Assembly (NCBI RefSeq): GCF_900277125.1
Contig: NZ_OPYN01000001.1
Coordinates: 248,001-312,000, forward strand
Length of the DNA: 64,000 bases
Origin: Pseudomonas inefficax
Lineage (GTDB): Bacteria; Pseudomonadota; Gammaproteobacteria; Pseudomonadales; Pseudomonadaceae
Reading direction: 5' to 3'
Every line of letters starts with the position of its first letter. Within the stretch, counting starts at the first letter, position 1. Below, piece after piece: positions 1-10,128 of the stretch. The notes under the pieces were generated by a model. That model was not told the origin of the DNA. It saw only the letters and a list, made by a program, of their open reading frames with translations, and did no database searches. Position numbers and translations under genes: made by a program.

Positions 1-716
<716 letters not shown>

Positions 717-741
717 TTCTGTGGATAACCAAGGAGCCGTC

Positions 742-1566
742 ATGGACCAGTACGTTGTTTTTGGTAACCCCATCGGCCACAGCAAATCGCCGTTGATTCA
801 TCGCCTGTTTGCCGAGCAGACCGGCCAGGACCTGGAGTACAGGACGCTGCTGGCGCCACTGGACGAATTCAGCGACTGCGCGCGCGGTTTCTTCAAGCAA
901 GGTAGCGGCGGCAACGTTACCGTGCCGTTCAAGGAAGAGGCCTACCGCCTGTGCGACAGCCTGACCCCGCGTGCCCAGCGCGCTGGCGCAGTGAACACGC
1001 TGAGCAAGCTGGCCGATGGCAGCCTGCAGGGCGACAACACCGATGGCACTGGCCTGGTGCGCGACCTGACGGTGAATGCCGGGGTGGAGCTTGCGGGCAA
1101 GCGCATTCTGATCCTGGGGGCCGGTGGTGCGGTGCGTGGTGTGCTGGAACCGATCCTGGCGCACAAGCCGCAGTCGCTGGTGATTGCCAACCGTACCGTG
1201 GAAAAGGCCGAGCAGTTGGCGCGTGAGTTCGATGAACTGGGGCCGGTGGTAGCCAGCGGGTTTGCCTGGTTGCAGGAGCCGGTGGATGTGATCATCAATG
1301 CCACCTCGGCGAGCCTGGCCGGAGAGTTGCCGCCGATTGCCGACAGCCTGGTCGAAGCGGGGCGCACGGTTTGCTATGACATGATGTATGGCAAGGAGCC
1401 TACGCCGTTTTGCCAGTGGGCTGAGAAGCTGGGTGCGGTGAAGGTGCTGGATGGCTTGGGGATGCTGGCTGAGCAGGCGGCTGAGGCGTTCTTTATCTGG
1501 CGTGGGGTGCGGCCGGATACGGCGCCGGTGTTGGCTGAGTTGCGCCGGCAGCTGGCTCGGGGCTGA
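742..1566 (+). CDS. aroE: Shikimate dehydrogenase (NADP+)
   Basis: Reduces 3-dehydroshikimate to shikimate with NADPH, the fourth step of the chorismate pathway. The product is 274 residues, normal for AroE. Visible are the substrate-binding SKS at 14-16, NVTVPFK at 58-64 with catalytic Lys64, the paired Asp101 in GDNTDG, and the NADP loop GAGGAV near 126-131. The ATG at 742 is chosen because AAGGAG lies at 731-736 and the family N-terminus aligns there; the upstream in-frame GTG at 721 has no ribosome site. It follows hemF closely and is closed by a REP pair. Confidence 0.97.
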   Translation: MDQYVVFGNPIGHSKSPLIHRLFAEQTGQDLEYRTLLAPLDEFSDCARGFFKQGSGGNVTVPFKEEAYRLCDSLTPRAQRAGAVNTLSKLADGSLQGDNTDGTGLVRDLTVNAGVELAGKRILILGAGGAVRGVLEPILAHKPQSLVIANRTVEKAEQLAREFDELGPVVASGFAWLQEPVDVIINATSASLAGELPPIADSLVEAGRTVCYDMMYGKEPTPFCQWAEKLGAVKVLDGLGMLAEQAAEAFFIWRGVRPDTAPVLAELRRQLARG

Positions 1567-1573
1567 GATTGTC

Positions 1574-1691
1574 GGGGCCGCTTTGCGGCCCATCGCGACA
1601 CAAGGCCGCTCCTACAGGGGACCGCGTCAGCAGGCATTGTGCGGTCGGTGTAGGAGCGGCCTTGCGTCGCGATGGGCTGCGCAGCAGCCCC
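1574..1691. repeat. Paired REP palindromes, type A
   Basis: Two inverted copies of a sequence beginning GGGCCGCTTTGCGGCCC, then ATCGCGACACAAGGCCGCTCC, face each other across about 35 bases. This is the P. putida type REP arranged as a pair, placed between the convergent ends of aroE and the SulP gene. It could fold into a long stem in either transcript and act as a 3' end stabiliser or terminator. Confidence 0.85.
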
Positions 1692-1709
1692 AAAAATCTC
1701 AGCCCAATA

Positions 1710-3275
1710 TCACTCTTCAAACCGGATCGGGCACAACTCCACCCCTTCCAGCTTCTGCAATTCCTCGATCACCTGCGGCCTGGCCCGGTGCAGGGTCAGG
1801 CTCCCTCCCGCCCGCCGCAACCGACGCGCCTCGCGGTGCAACATATCCACCCCCGAGTAATCGATAAAATTCACCTGCCGCGCATCGATCACCACATGCG
1901 GCCCTTGGCAGCGCTGCAAGCGCACCTGCAGGTAATGCGCCGCGCCAAAGAAGATCGACCCGCCCACCCGCAGCACATCCGCCTCCCCTTCACGGCTCTG
2001 CTGCACCCGAGGCCGCGAGGTGCGCTTCAGATAGAAGAACAGCGATGCCAGCACTCCGGCATAGATCGCCGTCTGCAGCTCCAGCAACAAGGTTGCTGCC
2101 GCTGTCAGCGCCATCACCAGGAACTCCGAGCGACTGACTCGAAACAGCGCGCGAATGCCCTGGTGGTCCACCAACCCCCAGCAGATCAGCAAGATGCTGC
2201 CAGCCATGGCCGGGATCGGCAGGTGCGCGATCAGGCCGGCCCCGGCGACGGCGAACACCGCCACCCACAGCGCCGAGAATACCCCGGCCATGGGCGAGCG
2301 GGCGCCGGCGTCGTAGCTCAGCCCGGAGCGGGTGAAAGAGCCGGAAGACAGGTAACCGGAGAAAAACGCACCAACAATGTTCGACAAGCCCTGTGCGCGT
2401 ATCTCCTGGTCAGCGTCGATCAACTGCTCCGAACGTGCGGACAACGAGCGGGCAATCGACAGGCTGGTGACCAGCCCGAGCATGCCCACCGCCACGGCGC
2501 TGGGTAACAGGCGCAGGATCAGTTCCACATCCAGCAAGGGCAGCGGACTGAAGGGTGGCAGCTGGCCGGTGAATGCCGGCACTCGCGGCACATGGCCAAA
2601 GAACCCGGGCAGCAGCCAGGCCAGAAGGCTAACCAGAATCAGGCTTATCAACAGGCTGGGCCAGCGTGGGCGCCAGAGCTTGAAGCACACGCCGATCACC
2701 ACTGTGGCCAGGCCCAGAATCAAGGAAGGCAGGTCGACCTCGCCGGCATGGCTGGCCAGGTCCTGCACCGTCTTCATCGCCGTGGCCTGGCTTGGCAGGT
2801 CCATGCCCAGCAGGTTGGGTAGCTGGCCCAGGGCAATGACGACAGCGGCGCCCAAGGTAAAGCCAAGCACCACAGAATGGGAGACGAAGTTGACCAGTGC
2901 GCCGAACCGCAAAAGCCCCAGCAGCAACTGGAAGATGCCGCCGAGGAAGGTCAGCAGCAGCACCAGGGTGACATAGTCGGCGCTTCCGGCCACGGCCAGC
3001 GGGCTGATGCTGGCGTAGAGGACGATGGAGATGGCGGCGGTGGGGCCGCAGATCAGGTGCCATGACGAACCCCACAGGCAGGCTATCAGCACTGGCACGA
3101 TGGCGGCGTACAAGCCGTATTCGGCGGGCAGACCGGCGATCAGGGCGTAGGCGATGGATTGCGGCAGGGCGAGGATTGCACCGCTCAGGCCTACCAACAG
3201 GTCCTGGCGCAGGCTGCGGCCCGATTGGCGGGGGAGCCAGGAAAGGAAGGGCAGCAGGTGAGTGAGGCGATGCAT
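1710..3275 (-). CDS. SulP/SLC26 family anion transporter with STAS domain
   Basis: Inner-membrane carrier of the SulP family (sulfate, bicarbonate or related anions); the substrate cannot be read from sequence. From the ATG at 3275 it has 521 residues: an N-terminal transporter core of many hydrophobic segments containing ALPQSIAYALIAGLPAEYGLYA and the GPTAAIS element, then a C-terminal STAS domain (about the last 100 residues, with VVIDARQVNFIDYSGVD). A GTG nine codons upstream is possible but has no better ribosome site. It lies downstream of the betC-choline binding protein pair on the same strand but is separated by a REP pair, so co-transcription is uncertain. Sulfate released by BetC is one conceivable cargo; this is inference. 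Confidence 0.88.
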   Translation of the reverse strand: MHRLTHLLPFLSWLPRQSGRSLRQDLLVGLSGAILALPQSIAYALIAGLPAEYGLYAAIVPVLIACLWGSSWHLICGPTAAISIVLYASISPLAVAGSADYVTLVLLLTFLGGIFQLLLGLLRFGALVNFVSHSVVLGFTLGAAVVIALGQLPNLLGMDLPSQATAMKTVQDLASHAGEVDLPSLILGLATVVIGVCFKLWRPRWPSLLISLILVSLLAWLLPGFFGHVPRVPAFTGQLPPFSPLPLLDVELILRLLPSAVAVGMLGLVTSLSIARSLSARSEQLIDADQEIRAQGLSNIVGAFFSGYLSSGSFTRSGLSYDAGARSPMAGVFSALWVAVFAVAGAGLIAHLPIPAMAGSILLICWGLVDHQGIRALFRVSRSEFLVMALTAAATLLLELQTAIYAGVLASLFFYLKRTSRPRVQQSREGEADVLRVGGSIFFGAAHYLQVRLQRCQGPHVVIDARQVNFIDYSGVDMLHREARRLRRAGGSLTLHRARPQVIEELQKLEGVELCPIRFEE

Positions 3276-3309
3276 GAGATATCCAGATTTCCGAAGGTGC
3301 ACTGTCCCC

Positions 3310-3384
3310 CTGTGGGAGCGGGTTCACCCGCGAATGCGGCAGTGAGGCTACCGACGCTTTCGCGGGTGAACCCGCTCCCACAGG
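3310..3384. repeat. Paired REP palindromes, type B
   Basis: CTGTGGGAGCGGGTTCACCC followed by GCGAA, with its reverse complement about 20 bases on. It sits between the end of the choline-binding protein gene and the SulP gene start, so it separates two genes of the same direction. Confidence 0.85.
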
Positions 3385-3390
3385 ATCGAT

Positions 3391-4320
3391 TTACAGCTTG
3401 GTTTTTACTGCTTCGCTCGCATCCCCACCACCTTTGGTGGTCACTCCGGCCAGCCACCCTTCCAGCACCTCGGGGTGCGCCTTCAGCCAAGCCTTGGCCG
3501 CATCATCGAAGCCGATCTTCTTGTCCACAACCTCGGCCATGATGGCGTTTTCCATATTCAGCGTGAACTTCAGGTTGCCCAGCAGCCTGGCCGCATTCGG
3601 GCAGGCTTGTGGATAACCCTTGCGGGTCAGGGTATACACCTCGCCCTTGCTGCCAAACCACTTCTCCCCGCCGGTCAGGTAATGCATCTTCAGCTTCACG
3701 TTCATCGGGTGCGGGGTCCAGCCCAGGAAGGTGATGAACTGTTGTTTCTTCACCGCCCGGTCGACCTGCGCCAGCATCGCCTGCTCGCTGGACTCAACCA
3801 GCTTCCACTGGCCGAGGTTGAATTCATTCTTGTCGATGATTTCCTTCAACGACAGGTTGGCCGGTGCCCCGGAACCGATCCCGTACAGCTTCTTGTCGAA
3901 CTGGTCGGCGTGCTTCTGCAAGTCGGCGAAATCCTTCACCCCGGCATTCCACACATAGTCGGGCACTGCCAGGGTGAACTCGGTTCCTTCCAGATTGCGC
4001 GAGAGCTGCTGCACATCGCCATTGGCGATGAACTTGTCATGAAAGCCCTGCTGTGCCGGCATCCAGTTGCCGAGGAAGGCATCGACGCGGCCATCCTTGA
4101 GGCCGCCGTAGATGATCGGCACGGCCAGGCTGTCGATCTTCACCCGGTAACCCAGGCTTTCCAGCAGCAGGCGGGCCAAGGCGTTGGTGGTGGCGATGTC
4201 GCTCCAGCCGGGGTCGGCCATCTTCACGGTGGTGCATTGCGCGTCGCTGTCGGCGGCGTGAGCCGTGGCGGTACCCAGGCTCAGGGCCAGGGCGAACACG
4301 GCGGCGGAGAACTTGTGCAT
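3391..4320 (-). CDS. Choline/betaine-type periplasmic substrate-binding protein (ChoX/BetX-like)
   Basis: Periplasmic receptor for a quaternary ammonium compound delivered to an ABC transporter; no permease or ATPase gene is adjacent, so it probably docks on a transporter encoded elsewhere, as known for several Pseudomonas orphan binding proteins. The ATG at 4320 has AGAGG just upstream and gives 309 residues with a clear signal peptide ending ATAHAADS. The body is an OpuAC-type domain, with MADPGWSDIATTNA, LGNWMP and GWTPHPMN features seen in choline-binding ChoX proteins. It starts 14 bases after betC ends, so both are one operon. Its ligand may be choline or choline-O-sulfate. Confidence 0.88.
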   Translation of the reverse strand: MHKFSAAVFALALSLGTATAHAADSDAQCTTVKMADPGWSDIATTNALARLLLESLGYRVKIDSLAVPIIYGGLKDGRVDAFLGNWMPAQQGFHDKFIANGDVQQLSRNLEGTEFTLAVPDYVWNAGVKDFADLQKHADQFDKKLYGIGSGAPANLSLKEIIDKNEFNLGQWKLVESSEQAMLAQVDRAVKKQQFITFLGWTPHPMNVKLKMHYLTGGEKWFGSKGEVYTLTRKGYPQACPNAARLLGNLKFTLNMENAIMAEVVDKKIGFDDAAKAWLKAHPEVLEGWLAGVTTKGGGDASEAVKTKL

Positions 4321-4334
4321 GGCGGCCTCTTTTC

Positions 4335-5852
4335 TCAATCCAGGGGGGCGGGCTGTGGATAACGTGCCTTGCGCTCGAGGTCGTCGAGATCGATGTGGTT
4401 GCGCATGTACTGTTGGCTGGCATCCACCAGCGGTTGGTGGTCCCAGCTTTTCAGCTTGCCGATGGCCAGCGCCTCGGCCACCAGGCGGCGGCGCCGCTGG
4501 CTGGCCAGAACCTGCTGGCGCAGGCTGGGGATATCCCAGCGCTGCTGTGCTTCATCGATAAATGCCTGCAGCAGCGCCTGGTGCTCCGGGCTGCCGGTGA
4601 GGTTCTCCCGCTCGTGCGGGTCGCGGCTCAGGTCATAGAGTAGGCATGGGTCGTCTTCGCTGTACACGAACTTGTAGGGCCCGCGGCGGATCATCATCAG
4701 CGGGCCAACGGTACCTTCGGCCATGTACTCGCCGATCACCTCGTCATGGCCGCCCTGCCCTTGCAGGTGGCCGACCAGCGAGCGGCCATCCAGATGCAGG
4801 TGGTTATCCACAGAGCCGCCAGCCAGTTCGACCAGGGTCGGTAGCAGGTCGCAGGTAGACACCGAGGCGCTGACCCGGGCTGGCGCGTAGCGTTTCGGCG
4901 CGTGCACCAGCAGCGGCACCCGCGCCGACATCTCGAACCAGTGCATCTTGTACCAGAGGCCTCGTTCGCCAAGCATGTCGCCGTGGTCGCCGGAGAACAC
5001 GATCAGAGTGTCGTCGGCCAGGTTGCATTCCTCCAAGGTCTGCAGCAGCAGGCCGATGTTGTCGTCGATGTAGCTGCAGGCGCCGAAGTAGGCACGGCGG
5101 GCATCGCGGATCTTGTCCACAGGCAGCGGCTTGTTCCACAAGTCGTAGACTTTCAACAGGCGCTGTGAGTGCGGGTCGAGTTCTGCCTGGCTGAATTCGG
5201 CGCGGGGCATGGGGATATCCATACCCTCGTAGCGATCCCAGTAGCGCTTGGGGATGGTGTACGGGTCGTGCGGGTGGGTCATCGACACGGTGAGGCAGAA
5301 CGGCCGGCCATCATTTTCGCGCACATGGTCGTACAGGTACTGGCGCGCCTTGAAGACCACTTCTTCGTCGAAATCCAGCTGGTTGGTACGCACGCACGGG
5401 CCCGCCTGCAGCACCGAGGACATGTTGTGGTACCAGCTCGGGCGCACGTTGGGCTCATCCCAATTCACCGCCCAGCCATAGTCGGCTGGGTAGATATCGC
5501 TGGTCAGTCGTTCTTCGTAGCCGTGCAGCTGGTCAGGGCCACAGAAGTGCATCTTGCCCGACAGCGCGGTGCGGTAACCCAGGCGGCGCAGGTAATGGGC
5601 GTACGTCGGTACGTCGGCAGGGAAGTCGGCGGCGTTGTCGTAGGCACCGATGCGACTGGGCAACTGACCGCTGACCAGGGTGAAGCGCGAGGGGGCGCAC
5701 AACGGGCTGTTGCAGTAGGCCGAGTCGAACACCACCGCCTGTTCGGCAAGGCGGCTCAGGTGCGGCATCTGGATCGGTGAAGAGGCGTAGATCGGCAGCA
5801 AGGGTGCGGCCATCTGGTCGGCCATGATGAACAGGATATTCGGGCGCGTCAT
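4335..5852 (-). CDS. betC: Choline sulfatase
   Basis: Hydrolyses choline-O-sulfate to choline and sulfate, feeding glycine betaine synthesis and sulfur supply. The 505-residue product starts MTRPNILFIMADQ, typical of type I sulfatases, with metal ligands in IMADQ and the C-A-P-S-R signature at 52-56, where Cys52 becomes formylglycine. Later SGDHGDMLGERG and the C-terminal sulfatase region are intact. An ATG four codons upstream (5864) is possible; 5852 is preferred because GGAAGAC precedes it. It lies first in an operon with the binding-protein gene and is divergent from a LysR regulator. Confidence 0.95.
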   Translation of the reverse strand: MTRPNILFIMADQMAAPLLPIYASSPIQMPHLSRLAEQAVVFDSAYCNSPLCAPSRFTLVSGQLPSRIGAYDNAADFPADVPTYAHYLRRLGYRTALSGKMHFCGPDQLHGYEERLTSDIYPADYGWAVNWDEPNVRPSWYHNMSSVLQAGPCVRTNQLDFDEEVVFKARQYLYDHVRENDGRPFCLTVSMTHPHDPYTIPKRYWDRYEGMDIPMPRAEFSQAELDPHSQRLLKVYDLWNKPLPVDKIRDARRAYFGACSYIDDNIGLLLQTLEECNLADDTLIVFSGDHGDMLGERGLWYKMHWFEMSARVPLLVHAPKRYAPARVSASVSTCDLLPTLVELAGGSVDNHLHLDGRSLVGHLQGQGGHDEVIGEYMAEGTVGPLMMIRRGPYKFVYSEDDPCLLYDLSRDPHERENLTGSPEHQALLQAFIDEAQQRWDIPSLRQQVLASQRRRRLVAEALAIGKLKSWDHQPLVDASQQYMRNHIDLDDLERKARYPQPAPLD

Positions 5853-5914
5853 GGTGTCTTCCATCTTTGAGGGTTATGCGGACCGCTTGCCTATCAAGAT
5901 GCGACTGTGGATAA

Positions 5915-5931
5915 CATGGGTAAAGCCCATG
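5915..5931. promoter_or_regulatory. LysR-type operator palindrome between betC and its regulator
   Basis: CATGGG-TAAAG-CCCATG is a perfect 6+6 palindrome that also satisfies the AT-N11-AT form of LysR recognition sites. It lies 29 bases before the LysR gene start and about 60 before betC, in the only intergenic space of this divergon. Autoregulation plus activation of betC is the likely use. Confidence 0.6.
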
Positions 5932-5960
5932 ACGGGCAATGACTGGGATTAGCCCTGCTT

Positions 5961-6860
5961 ATGTTTGACCACCTTGCCAAGTTGTCGCTGGATACATTGC
6001 GCGTGTTCGAGGCCGCCGCACGGTTGCGTGGCTTTACCGCTGCGGCGCTGGAACTGGGTACTACGCAGCCGGCGGTGAGCCAGCAAGTCAAACGGCTGGA
6101 GGCACAGTTGGGCACACGCCTTTTCGACCGCATTTACCGCGGGATCGAGCTGACCGAGGCTGGCCAGGTGCTGTTCGAACAGGTTCATCAAGGCCTGCAG
6201 GCCATGGAGGAGGGTATTGCCCAGGCCAGTGGGCGGGGCCAGCGTGAAGTGCTGCAGGTGGCTACCGACTTCGCTTTTGCGGCGTTCTGGCTGATGCCAC
6301 GGCTGCATCGTTTTCACGAGGCTTATCCACAGGTGGACGTGAGCCTGGTGACCGGTGAGCGTAGCCAGGGCATGTTGCGGCCGGACATTGATGTTGCGGT
6401 GCTGTTTGGCGACGGGCGCTTTCACCAGGGCGAGAGCCGTTGGCTATTCGATGAGGAGGTTTTCCCGGTGTGCAGCCCCCGGCTGACTCATGGCAAACCC
6501 TTGTCAGCCGTGGCTTTGCAACGGTTGCCCTTGCTGCACTTGAAGGGCGAGCAGGCTAGCCGCTGGTTTGACTGGGCGGGCGTGTTTCGCGGGTTTGGCG
6601 TGGCCAGCCCGCCGCCGACGGGGCAGTTGCGGTTCGATAACTATACGTTGCTGATCCAGGCGGCGATCGCTGGGCAGGGGGTGGCTATTGGTTGGGGTCA
6701 CTTGGTGGATGGGTTGGTGGAGCAAGGGTTGCTATGCCGGCCGTTGGAGGGGAGTTTGCGCTCGGCGCGCGGGTATTACGCGGTGTTGCCGCCACGCAAG
6801 CGGCGTGGGGCGTTGATCGAGCGGTTTGTGGATTGGTTGGAGCAAGAGCGCAGCCTTTGA
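5961..6860 (+). CDS. LysR family regulator, probable choline sulfate utilisation activator
   Basis: A 299-residue LysR-type transcription factor: winged helix-turn-helix at about residues 9-65 (RGFTAAALELGTTQPAVSQQVKRLE), then a periplasmic-binding-protein-like effector domain. The layout resembles the GcvA subgroup. It is transcribed away from betC with a palindromic AT-N11-AT site between, the classic arrangement for a regulator of the divergent gene. The inducer is inferred to be choline-O-sulfate or choline. The gene is followed by a type A REP pair. Confidence 0.9.
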   Translation: MFDHLAKLSLDTLRVFEAAARLRGFTAAALELGTTQPAVSQQVKRLEAQLGTRLFDRIYRGIELTEAGQVLFEQVHQGLQAMEEGIAQASGRGQREVLQVATDFAFAAFWLMPRLHRFHEAYPQVDVSLVTGERSQGMLRPDIDVAVLFGDGRFHQGESRWLFDEEVFPVCSPRLTHGKPLSAVALQRLPLLHLKGEQASRWFDWAGVFRGFGVASPPPTGQLRFDNYTLLIQAAIAGQGVAIGWGHLVDGLVEQGLLCRPLEGSLRSARGYYAVLPPRKRRGALIERFVDWLEQERSL

Positions 6861-6867
6861 GATTTTA

Positions 6868-6975
6868 GGGCCGCTTTGCGGCCCATCGCGACACAAGGCC
6901 GCTCCTACAAAGGTACTGCGCACGCCGGCCCGTGTAGGAGCGGCCTTGCGTCGCGATGGGCTGCACAGCAGCCCC
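6868..6975. repeat. Paired REP palindromes, type A
   Basis: Same family as the pair after aroE: GGGCCGCTTTGCGGCCC plus ATCGCGACACAAGG, then its inverted partner ending in GGGCTGCACAGCAGCCCC. It separates the convergent ends of the LysR gene and the next minus-strand gene. Confidence 0.85.
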
Positions 6976-6981
6976 GGCAAT

Positions 6982-7599
6982 CTAGACCACGAAGTTCAGA
7001 TGCTCGCCCCGGTGCAAATCCAGCTCCAGCATATCCACCATCCCCGCCGCTACCCTGGCCAGGTGCCGCAACGGCTCAGCCAACCCCGGCTCCAGCGTTC
7101 CCTCGGTGCTGCGAAAGTGCTCCATCCCCAACCCGGGCAGCTCCTGCGGCGCATTGATCAACGTCCAGTGCAAGGCACTGCGCTGTAACCCGTCCACCAC
7201 CTGGTCCACACACTCCCGCTCTGCCTCGCTGTACTTGCCCGGCTCATCCAGCACATCGAAATCGCCCACCAACAACAGCCGGCGTATAGTCGTACGCTTC
7301 AGCCCCGCCACCAGCGCCTCGCTCATGCGGGCTTGCCCGGGCAGATCGCCCGACGCCAGCGTCGACAACAAGGCAATTACTGCTGACCCGCCTGCCGCGC
7401 CCTGCTCCGCCTGGTCGGCATCGCCCAGCCCGCCTATCTTGAAATGCAGGCCGGGGCGCGGCGCATGGCGGTTGAGGTCGTCGACCACGGCGGTGACTTC
7501 GTGCTGGCGCGACAGCAGCTCTACCATCAGGGCATTGCCCAGGCTGCTTTCAGGCCCGAACAGGACCAGTTTGAACACTGGGGTTTCGGCGTTTTTCAC
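6982..7599 (-). CDS. NAD(P)-binding Rossmann-fold protein (epimerase-like)
   Basis: A 205-residue protein with an atypical SDR/NmrA-type nucleotide loop near the N-terminus (VLFGPESSLGNAL) and a second beta-alpha unit LLLVGDFDVLDEPGKYSEAE. No catalytic Tyr-x-x-x-Lys pair is convincing, so its reaction is unknown; it may act as a redox sensor or anti-oxidoreductase. The GTG at 7599 is preferred: GGGAG lies 8 bases upstream, while the longer open frame runs over the promoter of the divergent gene. Divergent from the small dioxygenase-like gene 52 bases away. Confidence 0.72.
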   Translation of the reverse strand: MKNAETPVFKLVLFGPESSLGNALMVELLSRQHEVTAVVDDLNRHAPRPGLHFKIGGLGDADQAEQGAAGGSAVIALLSTLASGDLPGQARMSEALVAGLKRTTIRRLLLVGDFDVLDEPGKYSEAERECVDQVVDGLQRSALHWTLINAPQELPGLGMEHFRSTEGTLEPGLAEPLRHLARVAAGMVDMLELDLHRGEHLNFVV

Positions 7600-7651
7600 T
7601 GCATCACTCCCTTTGCAGGTGGTGATGGTTGGACCGCAATCAGGAGTTATC

Positions 7652-7984
7652 GTGCAAAGGATCAAGGGCTATCACGCCCACGTTTACTACGACGCAGCGA
7701 CCATGGACCAGGCCCGTGAACTGTGTGAGGAGGCGGCGCGGCTGTTTCCCGTGACCATGGGGCGCATGCACCAGAAACCGGTGGGGCCGCATCCGGACTG
7801 GAGCTGTCAGTTGGCGTTCGGGCCGGAGGTGGTGGGGGTGGTGTTGCCGTGGTTGGCGTTGTATCGGAAGGGGTTGGTGGTGTTCATGCATCCGCTGACC
7901 GGGGATGAACTGGCGGACCACCGGGATCATGCGATCTGGATGGGGGCTGTAAGGCCGCTGGATCTGTCGATTTTTGGGGGCTGA
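7652..7984 (+). CDS. DOPA 4,5-dioxygenase family protein
   Basis: A 110-residue member of the small DOPA-dioxygenase family (related to fungal DodA), which may cleave catechol-type rings with iron. His residues expected for metal binding are seen in GYHAHVYYD near the start, in RMHQKP/HPDW in the middle and in MHPLTGDELADHRDHA near the end. The GTG at 7652 has CAGGAG seven bases upstream and matches the family length; longer upstream reading frames cross the promoter region. The physiological substrate is unknown. Confidence 0.78.
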   Translation: MQRIKGYHAHVYYDAATMDQARELCEEAARLFPVTMGRMHQKPVGPHPDWSCQLAFGPEVVGVVLPWLALYRKGLVVFMHPLTGDELADHRDHAIWMGAVRPLDLSIFGG

Positions 7985-8007
7985 GGCTCTGTTGCTTGTG
8001 CGGGCCT

Positions 8008-8092
8008 CTTCGCGGGCTCGCCCGCTCCCACAGGGATATCACAGGGCCTGAGGGCGGCGCTGTACCTGTGGGAGCTGGCTTGCCGGCGATGA
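8008..8092. repeat. Mixed REP pair, type B
   Basis: CTTCGCGGGCTCGCCCGCTC then CCACAGG is followed by an inverted partner of a different subtype, CCTGTGGGAGCTGGCTTGCC then GGCGATGA. The two arms share only the TGTGGGAG core, so this is a hybrid pair at the convergent ends of the dioxygenase-like gene and trpA. Confidence 0.75.
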
Positions 8093-8104
8093 AGGCGACG
8101 CGGT

Positions 8105-8914
8105 TCAGCGACGAGCGCCGCGCACCCCTTCAGCCAGTGCCGAGCACAAGCTCAATACATCGTTCACTGCCTGCTCGGCATTCTTGGCCTGGGCAATCTT
8201 GTCGACCAGCGCCGAGCCCACCACCACGCCGTCCGACAGGCGGGCAATGGCCGCAGCCTGCTCCGGCGTACGAATGCCAAAACCAACGCTGATCGGCAGA
8301 TCGGTATGCCGACGCAGGCGGGCAATGGCTTCGGTCACGTGCTCGGTGGTCGCCGAGCCAGCGCCGGTTACACCGGCCACCGACACGTAGTAGACGAACC
8401 CGGAGCTGCGCTCCAGCACGCGCGGCAGGCGCGCGTCGTCGGTGGTCGGGGTGGTCAGGCGGATGAAGTCGATACCCGCGGCCTGGGCCGGGGTCGCCAG
8501 TTCGGCGTCGTGCTCTGGCGGCAGGTCGACGATGATCAGGCCATCGACACCCGCTTGCTTGGCTTCGGCCACGAACTTTTCCACGCCAAAGCGGTGGATC
8601 GGGTTGTAGTAACCCATCAGCACGATCGGCGTGGTCTGGTTATCCACACGGAATTCGCGAACCATCTGCAGGGTCTTGGCCAAGGTCTGGCCAGCCTCCA
8701 GGGCGCGCAGGGTGGCCAGCTGGATCGCCACACCATCGGCCATCGGGTCGGTGAACGGCATGCCCAGTTCGATCACGTCGGCACCGGCAGCCGGCAGGCC
8801 CTTGAGGATCTGCAGCGAGGCGTCATAGCCCGGGTCGCCCGCGGTGACGAAGGTGACCAGTGCCGAGCGGCCTTCGGCTTTCAGCTCGGCGAAACGTTGT
8901 TCAAGACGGCTCAT
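8105..8914 (-). CDS. trpA: Tryptophan synthase alpha chain
   Basis: Releases glyceraldehyde-3-phosphate from indole-3-glycerol phosphate and channels indole to TrpB. The 269-residue TIM barrel carries both catalytic acids at the canonical places, Glu49 (VIELGMPF) and Asp60 (DPMADG), and the phosphate loop near GFGIRTPEQ. Its ATG overlaps the trpB stop by four bases (ATGA), so it is translationally coupled as the second gene of trpBA. Confidence 0.98.
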   Translation of the reverse strand: MSRLEQRFAELKAEGRSALVTFVTAGDPGYDASLQILKGLPAAGADVIELGMPFTDPMADGVAIQLATLRALEAGQTLAKTLQMVREFRVDNQTTPIVLMGYYNPIHRFGVEKFVAEAKQAGVDGLIIVDLPPEHDAELATPAQAAGIDFIRLTTPTTDDARLPRVLERSSGFVYYVSVAGVTGAGSATTEHVTEAIARLRRHTDLPISVGFGIRTPEQAAAIARLSDGVVVGSALVDKIAQAKNAEQAVNDVLSLCSALAEGVRGARR

Positions 8915-10128
8915 GCCTGTTTCTCCTGGGCGGCCATGTGGCTCATGACGGTTTGCATGTCTTTGTCACCGCGGCCCGACAGGCAGATCACCATCAGGTG
9001 GTCCTTGGGCAGCTTCGGTGCGCGCTTGATCGCTTCGGCCAGGGCGTGGGAGCTTTCCAGTGCCGGGATGATGCCTTCCAGTCGGCAGCAGGCATGGAAC
9101 GCGTCCAACGCCTCGTCGTCAGTGATGCTGACGTATTCCACACGCTTCACTTCGTGCAGGTAGGCGTGTTCCGGGCCGATGCCCGGGTAGTCCAGGCCGG
9201 CGGAAATCGAGTGGGCGTCGGTGATCTGGCCGTCTTCGTCCTGCAGCAGGTAGGTGCGGTTGCCGTGCAGCACGCCCGGTACGCCGCCGTTCAGGCTGGC
9301 GGCGTGCTTGTCGGTGTGCACGCCATGGCCACCGGCTTCGACGCCGATGATCTGCACGCTTGGCTCTTCGAGGAATTCATGGAACAGGCCCATGGCGTTG
9401 GAGCCACCACCGACGCAGGCTACCAGGCTGTCTGGCAGGCGGCCTTCCTTCTCTTGCAACTGGGCGCGGGTTTCCTTGCCGATGATCGACTGGAAGTCGC
9501 GGACCATGGCCGGGTACGGGTGCGGGCCGGCCACGGTGCCGATCAGGTAGAAGGTGTCTTCGACGTTGGTGACCCAGTCGCGCAGGGCTTCGTTCATGGC
9601 ATCTTTCAGGGTGCCGGTACCGGCGGTGACCGGCACGATCTCGGCGCCCAGCAGCTTCATGCGGAACACGTTGGCCTGCTGGCGCTCGATGTCGGTGGCA
9701 CCCATGTAGATCACACAAGGCAGGCCGAAGCGGGCCGCGACGGTGGCGGTGGCCACGCCGTGCATGCCGGCGCCGGTTTCGGCAATCAGACGCTTCTTGC
9801 CCATGCGCTTGGCCAGCAGCACCTGGCCGATGCAGTTGTTTACCTTGTGCGCGCCGGTGTGGTTGAGTTCTTCACGCTTGAAGAAAATCTTCGCGCCGCC
9901 GCAGTGCTCGGTCAGGCGTTCGGCGAAGTACAGCGGGTTGGGGCGGCCGATGTAGTCGCGCTGGAAGTAGGCCAGCTCTTCGAGGAACTTGGGGTCTGCC
10001 TTGGCCGCTTCGTATTCGCGGGCCAGGTCCAGCACCAGTGGCATCAGGGTTTCGGCCACGTAGCGGCCGCCGAACGAGCCGAACAGGCCATTGGCGTCAG
10101 GGCCGGGACGGTATTGGGACTGGGTCAT
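8911..10128 (-). CDS. trpB: Tryptophan synthase beta chain
   Basis: Condenses indole with serine using pyridoxal phosphate. The product has 405 residues; the PLP lysine is Lys95 in [10 protein letters not shown] and the phosphate-binding loop [10 protein letters not shown] lies further on. The start at 10128 (MTQSQYRPG) has TGGAG upstream; an in-frame extension to 10155 is not supported. First gene of trpBA, divergent from trpI, whose product in pseudomonads activates trpBA in response to indoleglycerol phosphate. Confidence 0.98.
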   Translation of the reverse strand: MTQSQYRPGPDANGLFGSFGGRYVAETLMPLVLDLAREYEAAKADPKFLEELAYFQRDYIGRPNPLYFAERLTEHCGGAKIFFKREELNHTGAHKVNNCIGQVLLAKRMGKKRLIAETGAGMHGVATATVAARFGLPCVIYMGATDIERQQANVFRMKLLGAEIVPVTAGTGTLKDAMNEALRDWVTNVEDTFYLIGTVAGPHPYPAMVRDFQSIIGKETRAQLQEKEGRLPDSLVACVGGGSNAMGLFHEFLEEPSVQIIGVEAGGHGVHTDKHAASLNGGVPGVLHGNRTYLLQDEDGQITDAHSISAGLDYPGIGPEHAYLHEVKRVEYVSITDDEALDAFHACCRLEGIIPALESSHALAEAIKRAPKLPKDHLMVICLSGRGDKDMQTVMSHMAAQEKQA

